From positions 19,505,977 to 19,569,976 of the forward strand of contig OW203989.1 of NCBI GenBank assembly GCA_934047225.1: DNA of 64,000 bases. Direction: 5' to 3'. The stretch is from Ypsolopha sequella. Lineage: Eukaryota; Arthropoda; Insecta; Lepidoptera; Ypsolophidae. A model generated the notes under the pieces. It saw only the letters and a list, made by a program, of their open reading frames with translations. It was not told the DNA's origin and searched no databases. Positions within the stretch are counted from its first letter, which is position 1. Every line of letters starts with the position of its first letter. Below are positions 34,571 through 45,369 of the stretch, one piece after another. The translations under genes and the position numbers were made by a program.

Positions 34571-35009
34571 CTATATCAGTAACTCTAGTTTATGAAAGTG
34601 AAAGTGAAATGAGTTTATTTGCCACAGAACATATTAAAAAAAAAAGACACAGTACAACACAATATAAAATTGCAAAAAGGAGCAAGCTCAGCAAATGCTA
34701 CAAGTTGAAGCAACTTGCAGCGCTGATTTTTATTTTGACCCATTTTAAAACATATGAACAAAACACAATGGCAGGTAGGGTTCAAAAATAATAATTAATA
34801 GTTAAGAATTTTACCTAGTACATTATACTATTGACTAAGAAAATAATGAATAATAAATCATTTAATAATTGAAATTATATTTAATAATTGAAATAATGTT
34901 TAAAACAGAACAAAAATTAATTAATTTGACAAATAATTACAAATAAAACAATCAATGGATGTCACACAAAACTTAATAATTAACAGTTCTAAGTAGCTGG
35001 AGTTACTGA

Positions 35010-35240
35010 TGCTGTCAGTCACGCAAAACTGCTGAAATGGAAATGGTTAGGCCACGTCATGCGGCTCTCAGACATAAGATGGTGCCTTCGACATGTACCG
35101 CGAGCCCCTGGCTGGCCGCGCTGACGCTGGAAAGACGAGCTGAAGAAGTTCCGGGACCTTGGAGTGCCATGGTCTCACTCCACCTTAAAAAACTTACCTG
35201 GAAGATGGGGGAGGACTTTGCTTAGCAATGGGATGAACTA
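35010..35240 (+). pseudogene. RTE-type LINE C-terminal relic
   Basis: A frame reads VTDAVSHAKLLKWKWLGHVM, then RLSDIRWCLRHV, and with a frame break WKDELKKFRDLG. KW.W.GHVMR..D.RW is a conserved segment near the end of lepidopteran endonuclease/reverse-transcriptase ORFs. It is truncated and frameshifted. Confidence 0.6.
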
Positions 35241-35757
35241 TAGCTAAGTGTTATAAAAAGACAATTGAATTGGACATACTATTGTGAAAGTGATAAATAA
35301 ACTATGAATATAATAAATTAAAAGTAACAAAAGTGAATTGAACATAAAAGTATATAATATTGTATATAATTACATATTATATGTATTGTAAATATTTGAC
35401 GGTAAAAACATTTAAGTTTAATTTAATTAATTGATTGTATTGTATTGTATTGTGACATTTATATTTTATTATTTTTTTATTTTTTCAATTTTGTTATACT
35501 AAAATACGTATTAATATTTCCATTTTGCCTGAAATGCATGAAATGTCTTTTTATTTATTTTTTATTAATTTTTATTCATTTTATTAATCTTCTCTTTGGC
35601 CGATTTTTGAAATTATATGCTGTAGTTTGCCTTAGTAAATAAATAAAAATACCTATATTGTTTTATATTCGGGACCAACAGCTTAAGAGGAACACATACC
35701 GGACACAAATTGTGCTTCTACGAAACTCGAAGACTAGGCCACTGACGCGGCCCATAA

Positions 35758-36117
35758 TAGTAGTTTATGCTACAATTTAAAACATGATCGTAGCGAGTGT
35801 TTAAAACGTAACCGAGTAATTTATTGCTATTACGCCCGTGTATCATACTACGTTTTTCAATGCATAGTGTGAGGAAATAAAACAAATACAATCTTGTGAA
35901 CTTTAAATTATGATTGGCTCAAAAGGACTGTATCCAGAGCCGTTAAACAGTGGGGAAAAGTATTACATTTATGGTACACAGGAAAAGCTGCAGGTTAGCT
36001 AACCATTGTAAATAAATAAAAAAATAATAATAATAAAGCCCCTGGGCAAAATAATCGACTTTCTGTTCGGTTTTGATGCATAAAAAGTGGGCCTTTACGA
36101 GCACTTGCATTGAAAAT
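35758..36117 (+). repeat. Dispersed repeat B, copy 2, next to an iRhom splice donor
   Basis: It has the same sequence order as 31567-31955. Its end lies about 16 bp from the donor of iRhom exon 36134-36292, so the element forms almost the entire beginning of that intron. Confidence 0.8.
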
Positions 36118-36133
36118 ATTTTGACATAATTAC

Positions 36134-36292
36134 CTGAAAAATCTCCCGACGACCCCCATGCCGTACTGCCTCCGATTAGAATTATCAGCTAGTGGTTCCA
36201 ACATGGGCGTGTGTATCCGAGCTCCCCCCGCGCCCCACGACACGCTCCTCTCTGGCCTTCTGTACTCCACCCCGCTCGAACTCAGTGGGGAT
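36134..36292 (-). CDS. iRhom exon: cytosolic tail
   Basis: This 159-bp exon, not visible as a long ORF, has acceptor AG at 36294-36293 and donor AG|GTAATT. It starts with one base completing a codon and ends with two bases of an Arg codon finished at 20107, so phases match on both sides. It encodes about residues 61-114, including SPLSSSGVEYRRPERSVSWG, then ARIHTPMLEPLADNSN and RRQYGMGVVGRFFR. The order RSVSWG…ARIHTP…ADNSNRR.YGM is iRhom-like as I remember the family. The RPERSVSW segment is Ser/Arg-rich and could be a phosphorylation or 14-3-3 site; this is inference from vertebrate iRhom2 regulation. A repeat copy (35758-36117) ends about 16 bp from the donor. Confidence 0.88.
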
Positions 36293-36559
36293 CTGGCAAT
36301 GGAAGAATAAAACAGTTATAAAAAAGAGCGCACGCTTGCACGTTTGGGAATACGCGTCATAACTTGAGTTAGTACAATGTTTAAGTGAAATTAACCATTA
36401 AAGAATCATCATGACATATATGCTTTACCAAGAAGGTTTCAGAGGCGTTCTAAATATTATATAACCAGGCCACAAAGCCGATTCTGAAGGATTTAATTTT
36501 AGTTTTAGTGCTGTCAAGACTTGAATTTTTCCAAAAGTAATTTAGCTTCTGTTCTTAAC

Positions 36560-37045
36560 ACTTATGAACTATTGATGGAATGATTTACCCACGAAGATAC
36601 GTATATCGCCTTCACTGGCGATATTTAAAAAGAATTTAAAATCACATCATGAAGTTTCTTTAGGTTGGTAGTCTCACTTCATCACTCAGTCTATTGATAT
36701 TTTTATGTATAGTATATTAAGTAGTTATTTTTCATTTATTTGTATGTATACGATATGTATGTATATATATCAAACATAAAATATATCGTGTAAGTTTAGT
36801 TGGATAGGAGTATATTATATATTAGGCATTATGTATATTCACTTTATTGGTTTTGATTCTTATTTTGTTTATGTATTTTGTAAATTTGGTATCCCCCTCT
36901 ACATTACGTAAAATAATAATTTCTTCACCACCCAAGTCCGCCCTTGTACAACATTGTGTGTTCAAAACTCTGTACTCATTTTTTTATTTGACCGTGTACA
37001 ATAAAGTGTGTATTCATTCATTCATTCAATTATTCAACTATTTTG
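36560..37045 (+). pseudogene. LINE 3' end with ATTC repeat tail
   Basis: A frame with one stop reads NY*WNDLPTKIRISPSLAIF then KKNLKSHH, similar to the WN.LP…IR.S.SL..FKK.LK.HL end of CR1/Jockey-like reverse-transcriptase ORFs. It is followed by an AT-rich 3' UTR, ACAATAAAGTG and ATTCATTCATTC at 37013-37035. Confidence 0.6.
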
Positions 37046-37512
37046 CAATGATAAAATATTAAGTTTTGACAGCGCTTAAACTAAAATTAAAGCCTCCAGA
37101 ATCGGCTACAATATACTGCGCTGTAAAAGCACTGTGGTAAAAGTGACGGATAAAATGTGAAATATGTTTCGCAAATTTCTCAAAGGAGCTTCATGTATAA
37201 CTTTGAGATTTATCATTTTATTTCAATAGGTTGAATTCGACCAAAACTTGGTTGTACAAGGTATAAAACCGCCATTCATTTTCATCAAACATCGTGTTAC
37301 GAAAGTCAGGGTGACCTTAGGTCTGGTACCTAACTTCTTTTTTTAGCTAAGTGTTTTTTTTGCTTTTATCGTCGAATAATAGTCAATAAATCATCGCTAA
37401 TGTTCTTCTGAAGTTTATGTACTGTAAATAACTAAACAACATGAAATACAAGTACATACTATCTGGTAACGTTAAGCCTACTACGGCGGGAACTTGAGCG
37501 CGTTTGTACACA

Positions 37513-37625
37513 TAAGGTGACATCTATTTCTGCAGCCAAATTCATACCGGAGGCTTGGTAAGTGATCAGTAACATAGATCGATAACAGTTTTTGCTAATT
37601 TTGCAAAACAAAATGTTTTCCTGCC
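37513..37625. mobile_element. Arm of an AAGGTGACAT palindromic MITE (partner near 40740-40797)
   Basis: The sequence ATAAGGTGACATCTATTTCTGCAGCCAAATTCATACCGG is the complement-like partner of the segment ending CACCTTGTAT at 40797. The intact family member at 42795-43062 has both arms together. The 3 kb between may be later insertions into one element. Confidence 0.5.
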
Positions 37626-37669
37626 ATAGTACCTAACTGACTCGAGGTTAGGCTTGCATTTTATAATTT

Positions 37670-38290
37670 ACTAGCATTTGCCCGCGGCTTCGCCCGCTTG
37701 GATTTTGTTTTTTGTAGTTTAAAATTATTTCTTGATCTCTTGTTTGATTCTCAGGCTTTGACGAGGCCGAAGGCCGAGCTACGTTTCCTCACGAAATAAT
37801 TTCTCGATCACTTATTTGATTCCCAGGTAAAATTTGTAAATTCATAATTGAAAATTTAGGTAAATTCTGAACGAAATTATAATTTTTTTCTCTGAATTAA
37901 ACTTCGGTTAGTGTGTTAACACTTCGAAACACAATATTTTTTTCTTAAATATATTAAATCCTTAAACCCAACCCTAGTAACAGAAGCAAAATTTCAGCTC
38001 TATAACTTCAAAGCAACTGTATTTCGAAAAATATTCTTGTCCTTATGGAATGATTTTCCGAATACCCTGAAAAATGTCATCATAATTTGTAAAGTATCTT
38101 TGGTGGTCTTTGGCGAGGCCGAAGTCCGAGCCGCTTTTCCAAACGAAACTATTTTTTGTTCTTTGAAATGTCCTTTGCTAAAATGGTTTTGTTCAGGCCG
38201 TAGGCCGAGCCGCGTTTCCGAACGAAATTATTTTTTACTTTTATTTGATTCGATTTTATTCATTAGAGATATCCCACGCAAAGCTCGCTC
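37670..38290 (+). repeat. Lepidopteran retroelement tail with GAGGCCGAAGGCCGAGC subrepeats
   Basis: It begins CTAGCATTTGCCCGCGGCTT and contains at least three diverged GAGGCCGAAG.CCGAGC…CGTTTCC.AACGAAA units (about 37755, 38110 and 38195). The same units occur at 12978-13120 and 38680. Confidence 0.6.
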
Positions 38291-38399
38291 CATAGCTCCT
38301 TAAGCGACCTTAAGTCGGTGGATCAAGCCCTTGGTAAGAGATAACTTATCAGTTAAATACTTTTGCCTTTAAGCACTGCGGAAAGTCATCGACATAATC

Positions 38400-38650
38400 T
38401 GCCGAATCAGTAAGTTGAAGTGGCAGTGGGTAGGCCCATATTTGTCGCCGACGTGATTGCCGTTGGAGCCAAAAGGCCTAGAATGGACACCACGTGCAGC
38501 AAAGCGTAGCCTAGACCGACCTCGTGCCTGCTGGCCCGGCGGACTTAGCGGGTAGCGGCTGGATGAGCATGACGGAGGAGCGCCAAGAATGGCAAAATTT
38601 TAGAAAGGCCTATTTCCAGCAGTAAACGAACACAGGCTGATGGATGGCTA
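38400..38650 (+). pseudogene. RTE-type LINE C-terminal relic
   Basis: A frame reads GWMSMTEERQEWQNFRKAYF then QQ and a stop, preceded by a KLKWQWVGPYL-like stretch in a shifted frame. This is the same ORF end as at 13455-13620. It is followed by GGCTGATGGATGG. Confidence 0.6.
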
Positions 38651-39250
38651 GATATTTTATCCCCAGATAAAGTGTCTTTGGCGAGGTCGAAGGCGTATCA
38701 GCGTTTCTGAACGGAAAAAGCACGATTGCTTATAAAATTTGTTGTCGCACGTTTACTAATTCAAAAATGATTTTCAATAAGTTCCGCATTGAGTCCGCGT
38801 AGTAGATTGTAGCCGTAAGTACGCTAATTATTCCTGTTATATTTGACGAAAAACCGGTCAAGTGCGAATCAGACTCGCGTACCTAGGTTTCGTAATTCGA
38901 CAGTTTTGGGAACAGAAAATTTTATTTGGTCTTTTTTTTCGTGAATTTCTCAATTTTTTTTTCTGTAATCTTTACGTAAGCACTTATTGCCGAGGTTTTT
39001 TTTTTTTACATTTTTCGGTTCACCAGTTTTGGAGATAAGGGAAGGGACATACATTTTTTGTGGTTTTCTGAGGATTTATCGAAATAGATGCAAGTAAATT
39101 ATCAAAACTATATATTTTTACAATCGACTTTTTAATACCTATATTGTATTAAAAAAATAGGTATACATTTATTTAACTTTATTTTTATTTTTCATTTGTA
39201 TTAAAAAAAAAACGCTATAATTATCCTGTAATTGGCCAGTTATGACCTAT

Positions 39251-40676
39251 AATCGGGGTGGGTACATAAATTTTTTTTGTGGTATTTCAACGATTTCTTG
39301 AAAAAGGTGCAAGTTAATATAGCCAAATTATATAATTTTATAATCAGCACCTTAATACTTATAATTTGATACCCATATTGTGGTTTTAGGAATAATTTTT
39401 TTTTTCCTCTTTTGTGCAAAATTCTAAGTCTTTGTCTTTAACAGTGCTAAAGTTATGAGGCTGTGACATACGGATGGATGGACAACGGAATCTCACCGTT
39501 AAAGTTCCAAAAATGTCAAAATTAAATTTTCTATTCGCAAAACTGTCGAATTATGGACGACTTGCGAGTCTGACTCGCACTTGACCGTTTTTCTTTTTAT
39601 TTGGTACCATTTTTTTGTACTTTGCGCTTGTGCAAATTTAAAGGAGCTTGTGCTTGAGCTTGTGTAAAACACTTCACTTTTCTAAAGAAATTTGTCACCC
39701 CATTGCCATATCATGGGAACTGATATATGGGATAAAAAGTAGCCTATGTCCTATTTCAGGTCTAGAACTACATTTGTGCCAAGTTTCAGCCCAATCAGTA
39801 GGTACGGGGCGTGAAGGAGCAAAACATCACTTTTCTAAAGAAATTTGACACCCCATTTCCATCCCATGGGAACTGATTTATGGGATAAAAAGTAGCCTAT
39901 GTGCTATTCCAGGTCCAGAACTACATTTGTGCAAATTTTCAGACCAATCGGTTCGGTAGTTACGGCGTGAAGGAGTAATAAACATCCATACATCCATCCA
40001 AACTTTCGCATTTATAATATTAGTGGGATTATTATTAAGTGGAATGGGATAGTGGGATAATCGGGGTGGGTTCATACATTTTTTTTTGTGGTATTTCGAC
40101 GATTTCTTGAAAAAGGTGCAAGTTAATATAGCCAAATTATATAATTTTATAATCAGCTCCTTAATACTTATAATTTGATACCCATATTGTGGTTTTAGGA
40201 ATAATTTGTTTTTCCTCTTTTGTGCAAAATTCTAAGTCTTTGTCTTTAACAGTGCTAAAGTTATGAGGCTGTGACATACGGATGGATGGACAACGGAATC
40301 TCACCGTTAAAGTTCCAAAAATGTCAAAATTAAATTTTCTATTCGCAAAACTGTCGAATTACGGACGACTTGCGAGTCTGACTCGCACTTGACCGTTTTT
40401 CTTTTTATTTGGTACCATTTTTTTGTACTTTGCGCTTGTGCAAATTTAAAGGAGCTTGTGCTTGAGCTTGTGTAAAACACTTCACTTTTCTAAAGAAATT
40501 TGTCACCCCATTGCCATATCATGGGAACTGATTTATGGGATAAAAAGTAGCCTATGTGCTATTCCAGGTCCAGAACTACATTTGTGCAAATTTTCAGACC
40601 AATCGGTTCGGTAGTTACGGCGTGAAGGAGTAACAAACATCCATCCAAACTTTCGCATTTATAATATTAGTGGGAT
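39251..40676 (+). repeat. Tandem duplication of a composite retroelement tail (about 808-bp period)
   Basis: AATCGGGGTGGGT begins both halves (39251 and 40059). Each half runs through GGATGGATGGACAACGGAATC, GCGAGTCTGACTCGCACTTG, GGAGCTTGTGCTTGAGCTTG and TCATGGGAACTGAT to CGCATTTATAATATTAGTGG. The first half has an extra internal unit of about 160 bp (AACTGAT.TATGGGATAAAAAG twice), which the second half lacks. The halves are nearly identical, so the duplication looks recent. Confidence 0.85.
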
Positions 40677-41207
40677 ATATATATAATAATAAACATTATT
40701 TACGAATTTACAAAAAGCGTCATCGAACCTTGATTCTGAGCACTTACAGAGTCTTCAGTATGAATTTGGCTGTATAATTAAATGTCACCTTGTATAATGT
40801 ACGAATTAAGGCGCTTATAACTACCAACGATCTTGAAAAGCCACAATAAGGTCTGGTTTAATACAGACGGTAAATAAAAAAAGGTTAAAAAAAAGGTGAT
40901 AAAATACAGAATATCTGGAATTGGAATGAGATAGCCAATTGGTATTATCGTATTTTGTATGAAGAAAATTAACAAATAAATAACAAAGCCTGGATTAATA
41001 AATTAATTTGGATCTTCCAAATTAAGACTAAGATTCGACGTAACTAATTGAGTATGCAAAATAACAAATTGAAGATATTAAAACAACAAATCAGTTCCTT
41101 TAATTTATTTTAAAATAATTTTAGTTATAGATTGTAATTATTTATTTAAGGTGGCATTATTCTTATGCAGCCACATTAATACTGCAGGATTCTATTACAC
41201 TTTTTAG

Positions 41208-41505
41208 GGTTCCGTACCCAAAGGGTAAGGGTTGGGACCCTATTACTAAGACTCCGCTGTCCGTCCGTCTGTCCGTCTGTCCGTCTGTCACCAGGCTGTA
41301 TCTCATGAACCGTGATAGTTAGACAGTAGAAATTTTCACAGATAATGTATTTCTGTTGCCGCTATAACAACAAATACTAAAAAACAGAATAAAATTAATA
41401 TTTAAGGATCTCCCATGCAATAGACATGATTATTTTGCCGTTTTTATAGATAATAGTATGGAACCCTGCGTGCGCGAGTCCGACTCGCACTTGGCCGGTT
41501 ATTTA
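41208..41505 (+). repeat. Dispersed repeat GGGTTCCGTACCC…GACTCGCACTTGGCCGG, copy 1
   Basis: The element begins TTTAGGGTTCCGTACCCAAA, contains a (GTCCGTCT)n stretch and CTGTTGCCGCTATAACAACA, and ends GAGTCCGACTCGCACTTGGC. A near-complete second copy lies at 52840-53136 and a truncated start at 50110-50190. It is a common lepidopteran repeat as I recall it. It has no coding capacity. Confidence 0.8.
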
Positions 41506-42139
41506 CTAATTTCGCAAAATAATTTATAAATTAATGTCAACTTGTATTTGAGTGCGTCCTCAACTGATCCCCCACGAATGACGGAGAGATCAGTGCAGAA
41601 CGAGTCCTGTGAGAGAGTGAGATGCACACAACCAAGGTCGTTGGCAGTTATAGGCGTCTTAAGGCGATTACCATCGCCAAATTAGCAGCTCGATATTTGT
41701 CACTACAAATATCAACGGAAACGACATTGAAATAACGTTCATATCAGCGCGCAATGCATAGTGGCTGTTACGATGCTCGCTGCGTCCTTGAGAGGGCGAA
41801 ATAGGAGAAAATTATACTTTTCACTTGGACGTGATTACTCGATTGAATAATCTTATGTTATGTATATAGCTATAAAGTTTATCTACTCGTATTTATCGAA
41901 GCATAAATGAATTCAATCGGCCAAGCCACTCAGGAGCAGTAGGGAATTTGAGGTCAAAAAACACCATTAGTAAAAAAAAAAATTCATGTAGAAGTTTTGG
42001 TGGTATGAAAAAGAAAAATGTTGCATATGTTGTCTAAGAGTTCATTATTCATAATACATTTTTTCATTATTTTTGGTTTGGCCATAGACGAGGAGTAGGC
42101 TTTAGAAAGTACCCATTTGGCAATAGTAAGGCCCTTAAG

Positions 42140-42310
42140 GTTCGATCCTCCGGATTTGTTACAATATATTAAGAAATAATTCTAAAATACAACTTTTAGC
42201 TAATAGCAATGTAGACTACCAATAATTTTCTTAAGGCATAAATGTATTTCAATGATATGTAGCTTCAAAATAATTGAATTTTCCGTAGGAGTGAAGGTGG
42301 AAAATTAAAT
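42140..42310. mobile_element. Half copy of the 4571-4909 MITE
   Basis: GGTTCGATCCTCCGG…TTGTTACAATATATTAAGAAATAATT…AAAATACAACTTTTAGC… TTGAATTTTCCGTAGG matches the left arm only. Confidence 0.55.
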
Positions 42311-42794
42311 GAAAGATTTCCAACTGCACTCTTATTACTCTATTTTGGCCGTAATAAATATTTCTTAAGGCTAGACGGTAACTTTTTACCGTGAATTCGT
42401 ATCCTAGCTCTTAACTTTTTATTATTTAAGAAAAATCTGTGTGGAAATAGGAGGTTTTGCAACACAAAATACAAGATTTCGGAGTACTTTGTTGTATTTT
42501 TGAAACATGTTGTTTACCCAAAATTTTAAAATGGGTAGGAAGTATAGGTTGGGCGATAGATGAAGTTATTTTAATTTTTATTCGATTTTATGCATTAGCG
42601 CACAACTGAGACGACCATTTTTTTTTGTACGGCATCAATAAATATATCTTCCCTTAATATTTGTAGAATCGTCTCACTACACTCGTCGTAATTAAAACCA
42701 AAATGTAATTTTTTCGGTCTCATGACATGAAGAAAAAGGTGGCCATTGAGGAAGACTTTGAAGGCAAAGACGGAGAATTTTCATTTTAGATCAT

Positions 42795-43062
42795 ATACAA
42801 GGTTTCTTTTTGGTCATCGTCCAAATTCATACTGGTGGCTTGGTAAGTGATCAGTATCATGGATCAATAATCATTTTTGTAAAATTCGTAAAATGAAATT
42901 ACGACTCCCCATAGTGATTCACTCGGAACTGGAAGTGAATTTCTATGGGAAGCCGAAATTTCATTTTACAAATTTCACAAAAATTGTTACTGATCCAAGA
43001 TACTGATCATTTATCAAGCCTCCAGTACGAATTTGGACGATGATCAAAAAGTCACCTTGTAT
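42795..43062. mobile_element. Palindromic MITE, ATACAAGGT ends
   Basis: Inverted arms of about 110 bp run from ATACAAGGTTTCTTTTTGGTC, through TCCAAATTCATACTGGTGGC and GTGATCAGTATCATGGATCA, to the mirrored right end ACCTTGTAT. It has no coding frame. Related arms are at 37513 and 40740. Confidence 0.8.
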
Positions 43063-43511
43063 ATATCATTGTACAAAAATGAGAAAAATGTTTAACTTTT
43101 GGAGAGGAAAAAAATTAAAAAAAAACAGGATTTCCTCGTATTTACAAAGGTAGTTTCTGTTGAGTTTTTCAGCATGTTGGCAGGAAATAAACTAAAATGT
43201 CATCCCTATGTGTCACGTAATCCGTGGAGATTTAATCTGCGATTTCAAAGAGACCCATGTCACAAAGATTCGGGTAAAGTGATATCTTTGTAACATTAGC
43301 TGGATATATTTAATATATTATATATATTTTTTTTTATTTTAATACCCACTCTTTGTTTAGTTTTTAGACCGTTAGGTCGTTAGGTATACGTTAGGTTAGT
43401 AGTGTATGTTGACTATTATATTTATTATAGTTACATACATATTTATATCACTCATGCACTCATTTTAAATTTCAATAAGCCAATGTATAATGTTTCTTCA
43501 TCTCTGTCATT

Positions 43512-43627
43512 TATAGTTGACTGGAAGAAATTTCTTTCATAAAAAGTCCGCCTTTGCCCTGTATTTCTCTTAAATCTGTATTTATCTGTGTTTTTGTGTG
43601 CAATAAAGTGTTTATTATTATTATTAT
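43512..43627 (+). repeat. LINE 3' tail ending in (TTA)n
   Basis: TGGAAGAAATTTCTTTCATAAAAAGTCCGCC … TTTTTGTGTGCAATAAAGTG is followed by TTATTATTATTATTAT. AATAAA plus a simple repeat marks a retrotransposed end. Related tails are at 25431 and 30430. Confidence 0.6.
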
Positions 43628-43899
43628 ACGAGTACCTACACGCGTGCATATGTAAGTATACATTACTATACAATACATACAATATATAGACACTTATTGT
43701 ATAATGTATAATGTTAAGACCATGAAATCATGAATGGTGTAGTCAGATAAATAATCTTTACCTATGAAATTGCCGAAATTTTCTAACAGATTCATGAGTT
43801 CATAATTCCTGTAATTCAAAAGCTATTTCAATTATTTGTTTGAAAGTTGATTTCAAGAATTTACATCTACGTATAACATTTTGTTTTCATTTTCAGTTA

Positions 43900-43940
43900 T
43901 GAAATTGATGACGGCCCACTAAGGGCCCAAATATATTTCA
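43900..43940 (+). ncRNA. Hammerhead-ribozyme-like motif 3
   Basis: Stem I TGAAA (43900-43904) pairs with TTTCA (43936-43940). Between them lie TTGATGA, an extra C, stem II GGCCC/GGGCC with loop ACTAA, and CAAA where GAAA is expected. Two core positions (C3 and G12) are changed, so it is probably inactive. It belongs to the family by position and architecture. Confidence 0.45.
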
Positions 43941-44110
43941 AGTTATAATTTTCTTTTATTTATTGTATATATTTAAAGTTATATTGTGTAATTATAAATA
44001 AAAAGCTAATTAAGGCATACTTTATATTTATTAAAACGTTTATAAATATATTATATTTAACTTTTACGAGCTTTTGTTTAGTATTATTATTAAAACAATT
44101 AAAAAAAATT

Positions 44111-44160
44111 ATAACTCGATATATTTCGGCCCTCGGTATGGGGCCGTCATCAGTCGAATG
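44111..44160 (-). ncRNA. Hammerhead-ribozyme-like motif 4 (canonical CTGATGA core)
   Basis: On the minus strand CATTCGA precedes a canonical CTGATGA. Next are an extra C, stem II GGCCC/GGGCC with an 8-base loop, a canonical GAAA, then TATATC and GAGTT. Within TATATC, A15.1-U16.1 and one more pair could form a minimal stem III. Stem I pairs well (ATTCGA with TCGAGT) only if TATA alone separates it from GAAA, so two bases seem to be lost. Confidence 0.55.
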
Positions 44161-44289
44161 TCATTTATTTATTATAAAGTATTTATATTTATTAAAGTAT
44201 TTTCAGTTAGATTATAAAAACTAAATCTTCAAAAACAGTTCGTCTTAAATGCCATCCATTACCATGTTAAGATTCGGAATAATTTTTTA

Positions 44290-45366
44290 CAACTGACAAT
44301 TTTGATTAATTAAATTAATGTTGCTTTTGGCTTAATGTTGCCTCATTCATATACAAAATAAATTACATAATTTGGATTTGTAATTCCTAAAATAAATGCA
44401 AAAATGTTAGTATTGAAAATTGAGTTTCCGTCGAATTCTCTATAGAAAACAGCAATTTCATATGTAAAGACCTATTATATGTAAATATGTAAAGAAAATT
44501 ACAATTGTTTAGCAAGTAAAATTGTACCTTTAATAAAAAAGATACCGTGTGCATGAATTGAAGTCATCAAAAGTGATGATTAAATTAAATGGAAAATAGT
44601 TAAATAGATAATTATATAGATAAAATTATTATTTTTTTTATTTTTTTTTTATGCCCATATTGAGTAAATACAAGAAAAATATACAATATTATAAAACTTA
44701 AAACTAACGGAAACCATAAAGAGGTTTATGTGTCGCTGCAAGCGCTCACAACTAAAATTTTACTTATTTAATTTTATAAATTTTTTTATCGAGATAGTGA
44801 CACTTTAAAATAGTTATATAATTAGTAAATATATTTAGTAAATATATTATAATTAGTAATATAGTTATATAATAAATAAACTAGTAAATAAATAGAAAAT
44901 ATGGTTTTGAAAATTTGTTCAACCATACTTTAGGATAGTTTTGAATATATTCCTAAAAAAAAGAATCAGAGATTATCTATTTTAAGGTGCATATTTTACA
45001 GCAAAAAAAAACAGTCGAACGTCAACATAATTAAACTTTTGCTTCAGCTTTCGGCGATCGAATGCGCCTTAATATTGATATAGGGCATTAAAGATAAATA
45101 AGGTGTCAAAGCCATAGTTGGTAAGTCAATAAGTCAAATTGACTTGTTGTGGTTGGATAGTAATTAAGCTGTCAGGGAAGCTGCTCCTTTATTATAATAG
45201 CTTGTTGAAGTTGATCCGGGCAAGACTACGATGGCAAACTTAGCTGTTAAACTTTAACTTGCACGGCTGGGCGAAAGTAGAGTAACAAAAATATGTATAC
45301 ATATTTTAATAATCCCTAATTAAAACAAATAAACGACATCTTTTGCTTTAACACTCACGGATGATT
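44290..45366. other. AT-rich intron sequence
   Basis: It contains A/T runs and short ATTTAGTAAATAT-type tandem repeats near 44820-44885. No gene or structured element was recognised. Confidence 0.5.
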
Positions 45367-45369
45367 ATT

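Larger units (their letters stand above)
20108..36133. other. iRhom intron, 16 kb
   Basis: It holds the elements listed separately. The remaining stretches (about 25520-26880, 27180-28440, 28710-30420, 32000-32820 and 33300-34480) are AT-rich with only short unsupported frames. Nothing recognisable as an exon, tRNA or other RNA gene was found in them. Confidence 0.5.
43900..44198. mobile_element. 299-bp insertion with inverted hammerhead-like motifs at its ends and an 11-bp target duplication
   Basis: The direct repeat ATTTTCAGTTA at 43889-43899 and 44199-44209 flanks the element. A plus-strand hammerhead-like motif sits at its left edge (43900-43940) and a minus-strand one near its right edge (44111-44160). 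Both are followed inward by AGTTATAATTTT. The flanks 43768-43888 and 44210-44290 are contiguous in a related repeat copy in the reverse orientation at about 50660-50885, which acts as an empty site. There is no reading frame. Size, ribozyme motifs and a non-fixed target duplication suggest a non-autonomous Penelope-like or retrozyme-like retroelement (inference). Confidence 0.65.

Noticed and set aside
38858..38885. GGTCAAGTGCGAATCAGACTCG-type palindromic piece considered as a regulatory site
   Set aside because: It is the terminal part of the common GACTCGCACTTGGCCGG repeat family, present many times in the window.
39251..40676. Direct repeats considered as a CRISPR array
   Set aside because: The repeats are hundreds of bases long, degenerate and derived from eukaryotic retroelements; there are no regular short repeats and spacers, and the genome is an insect's.
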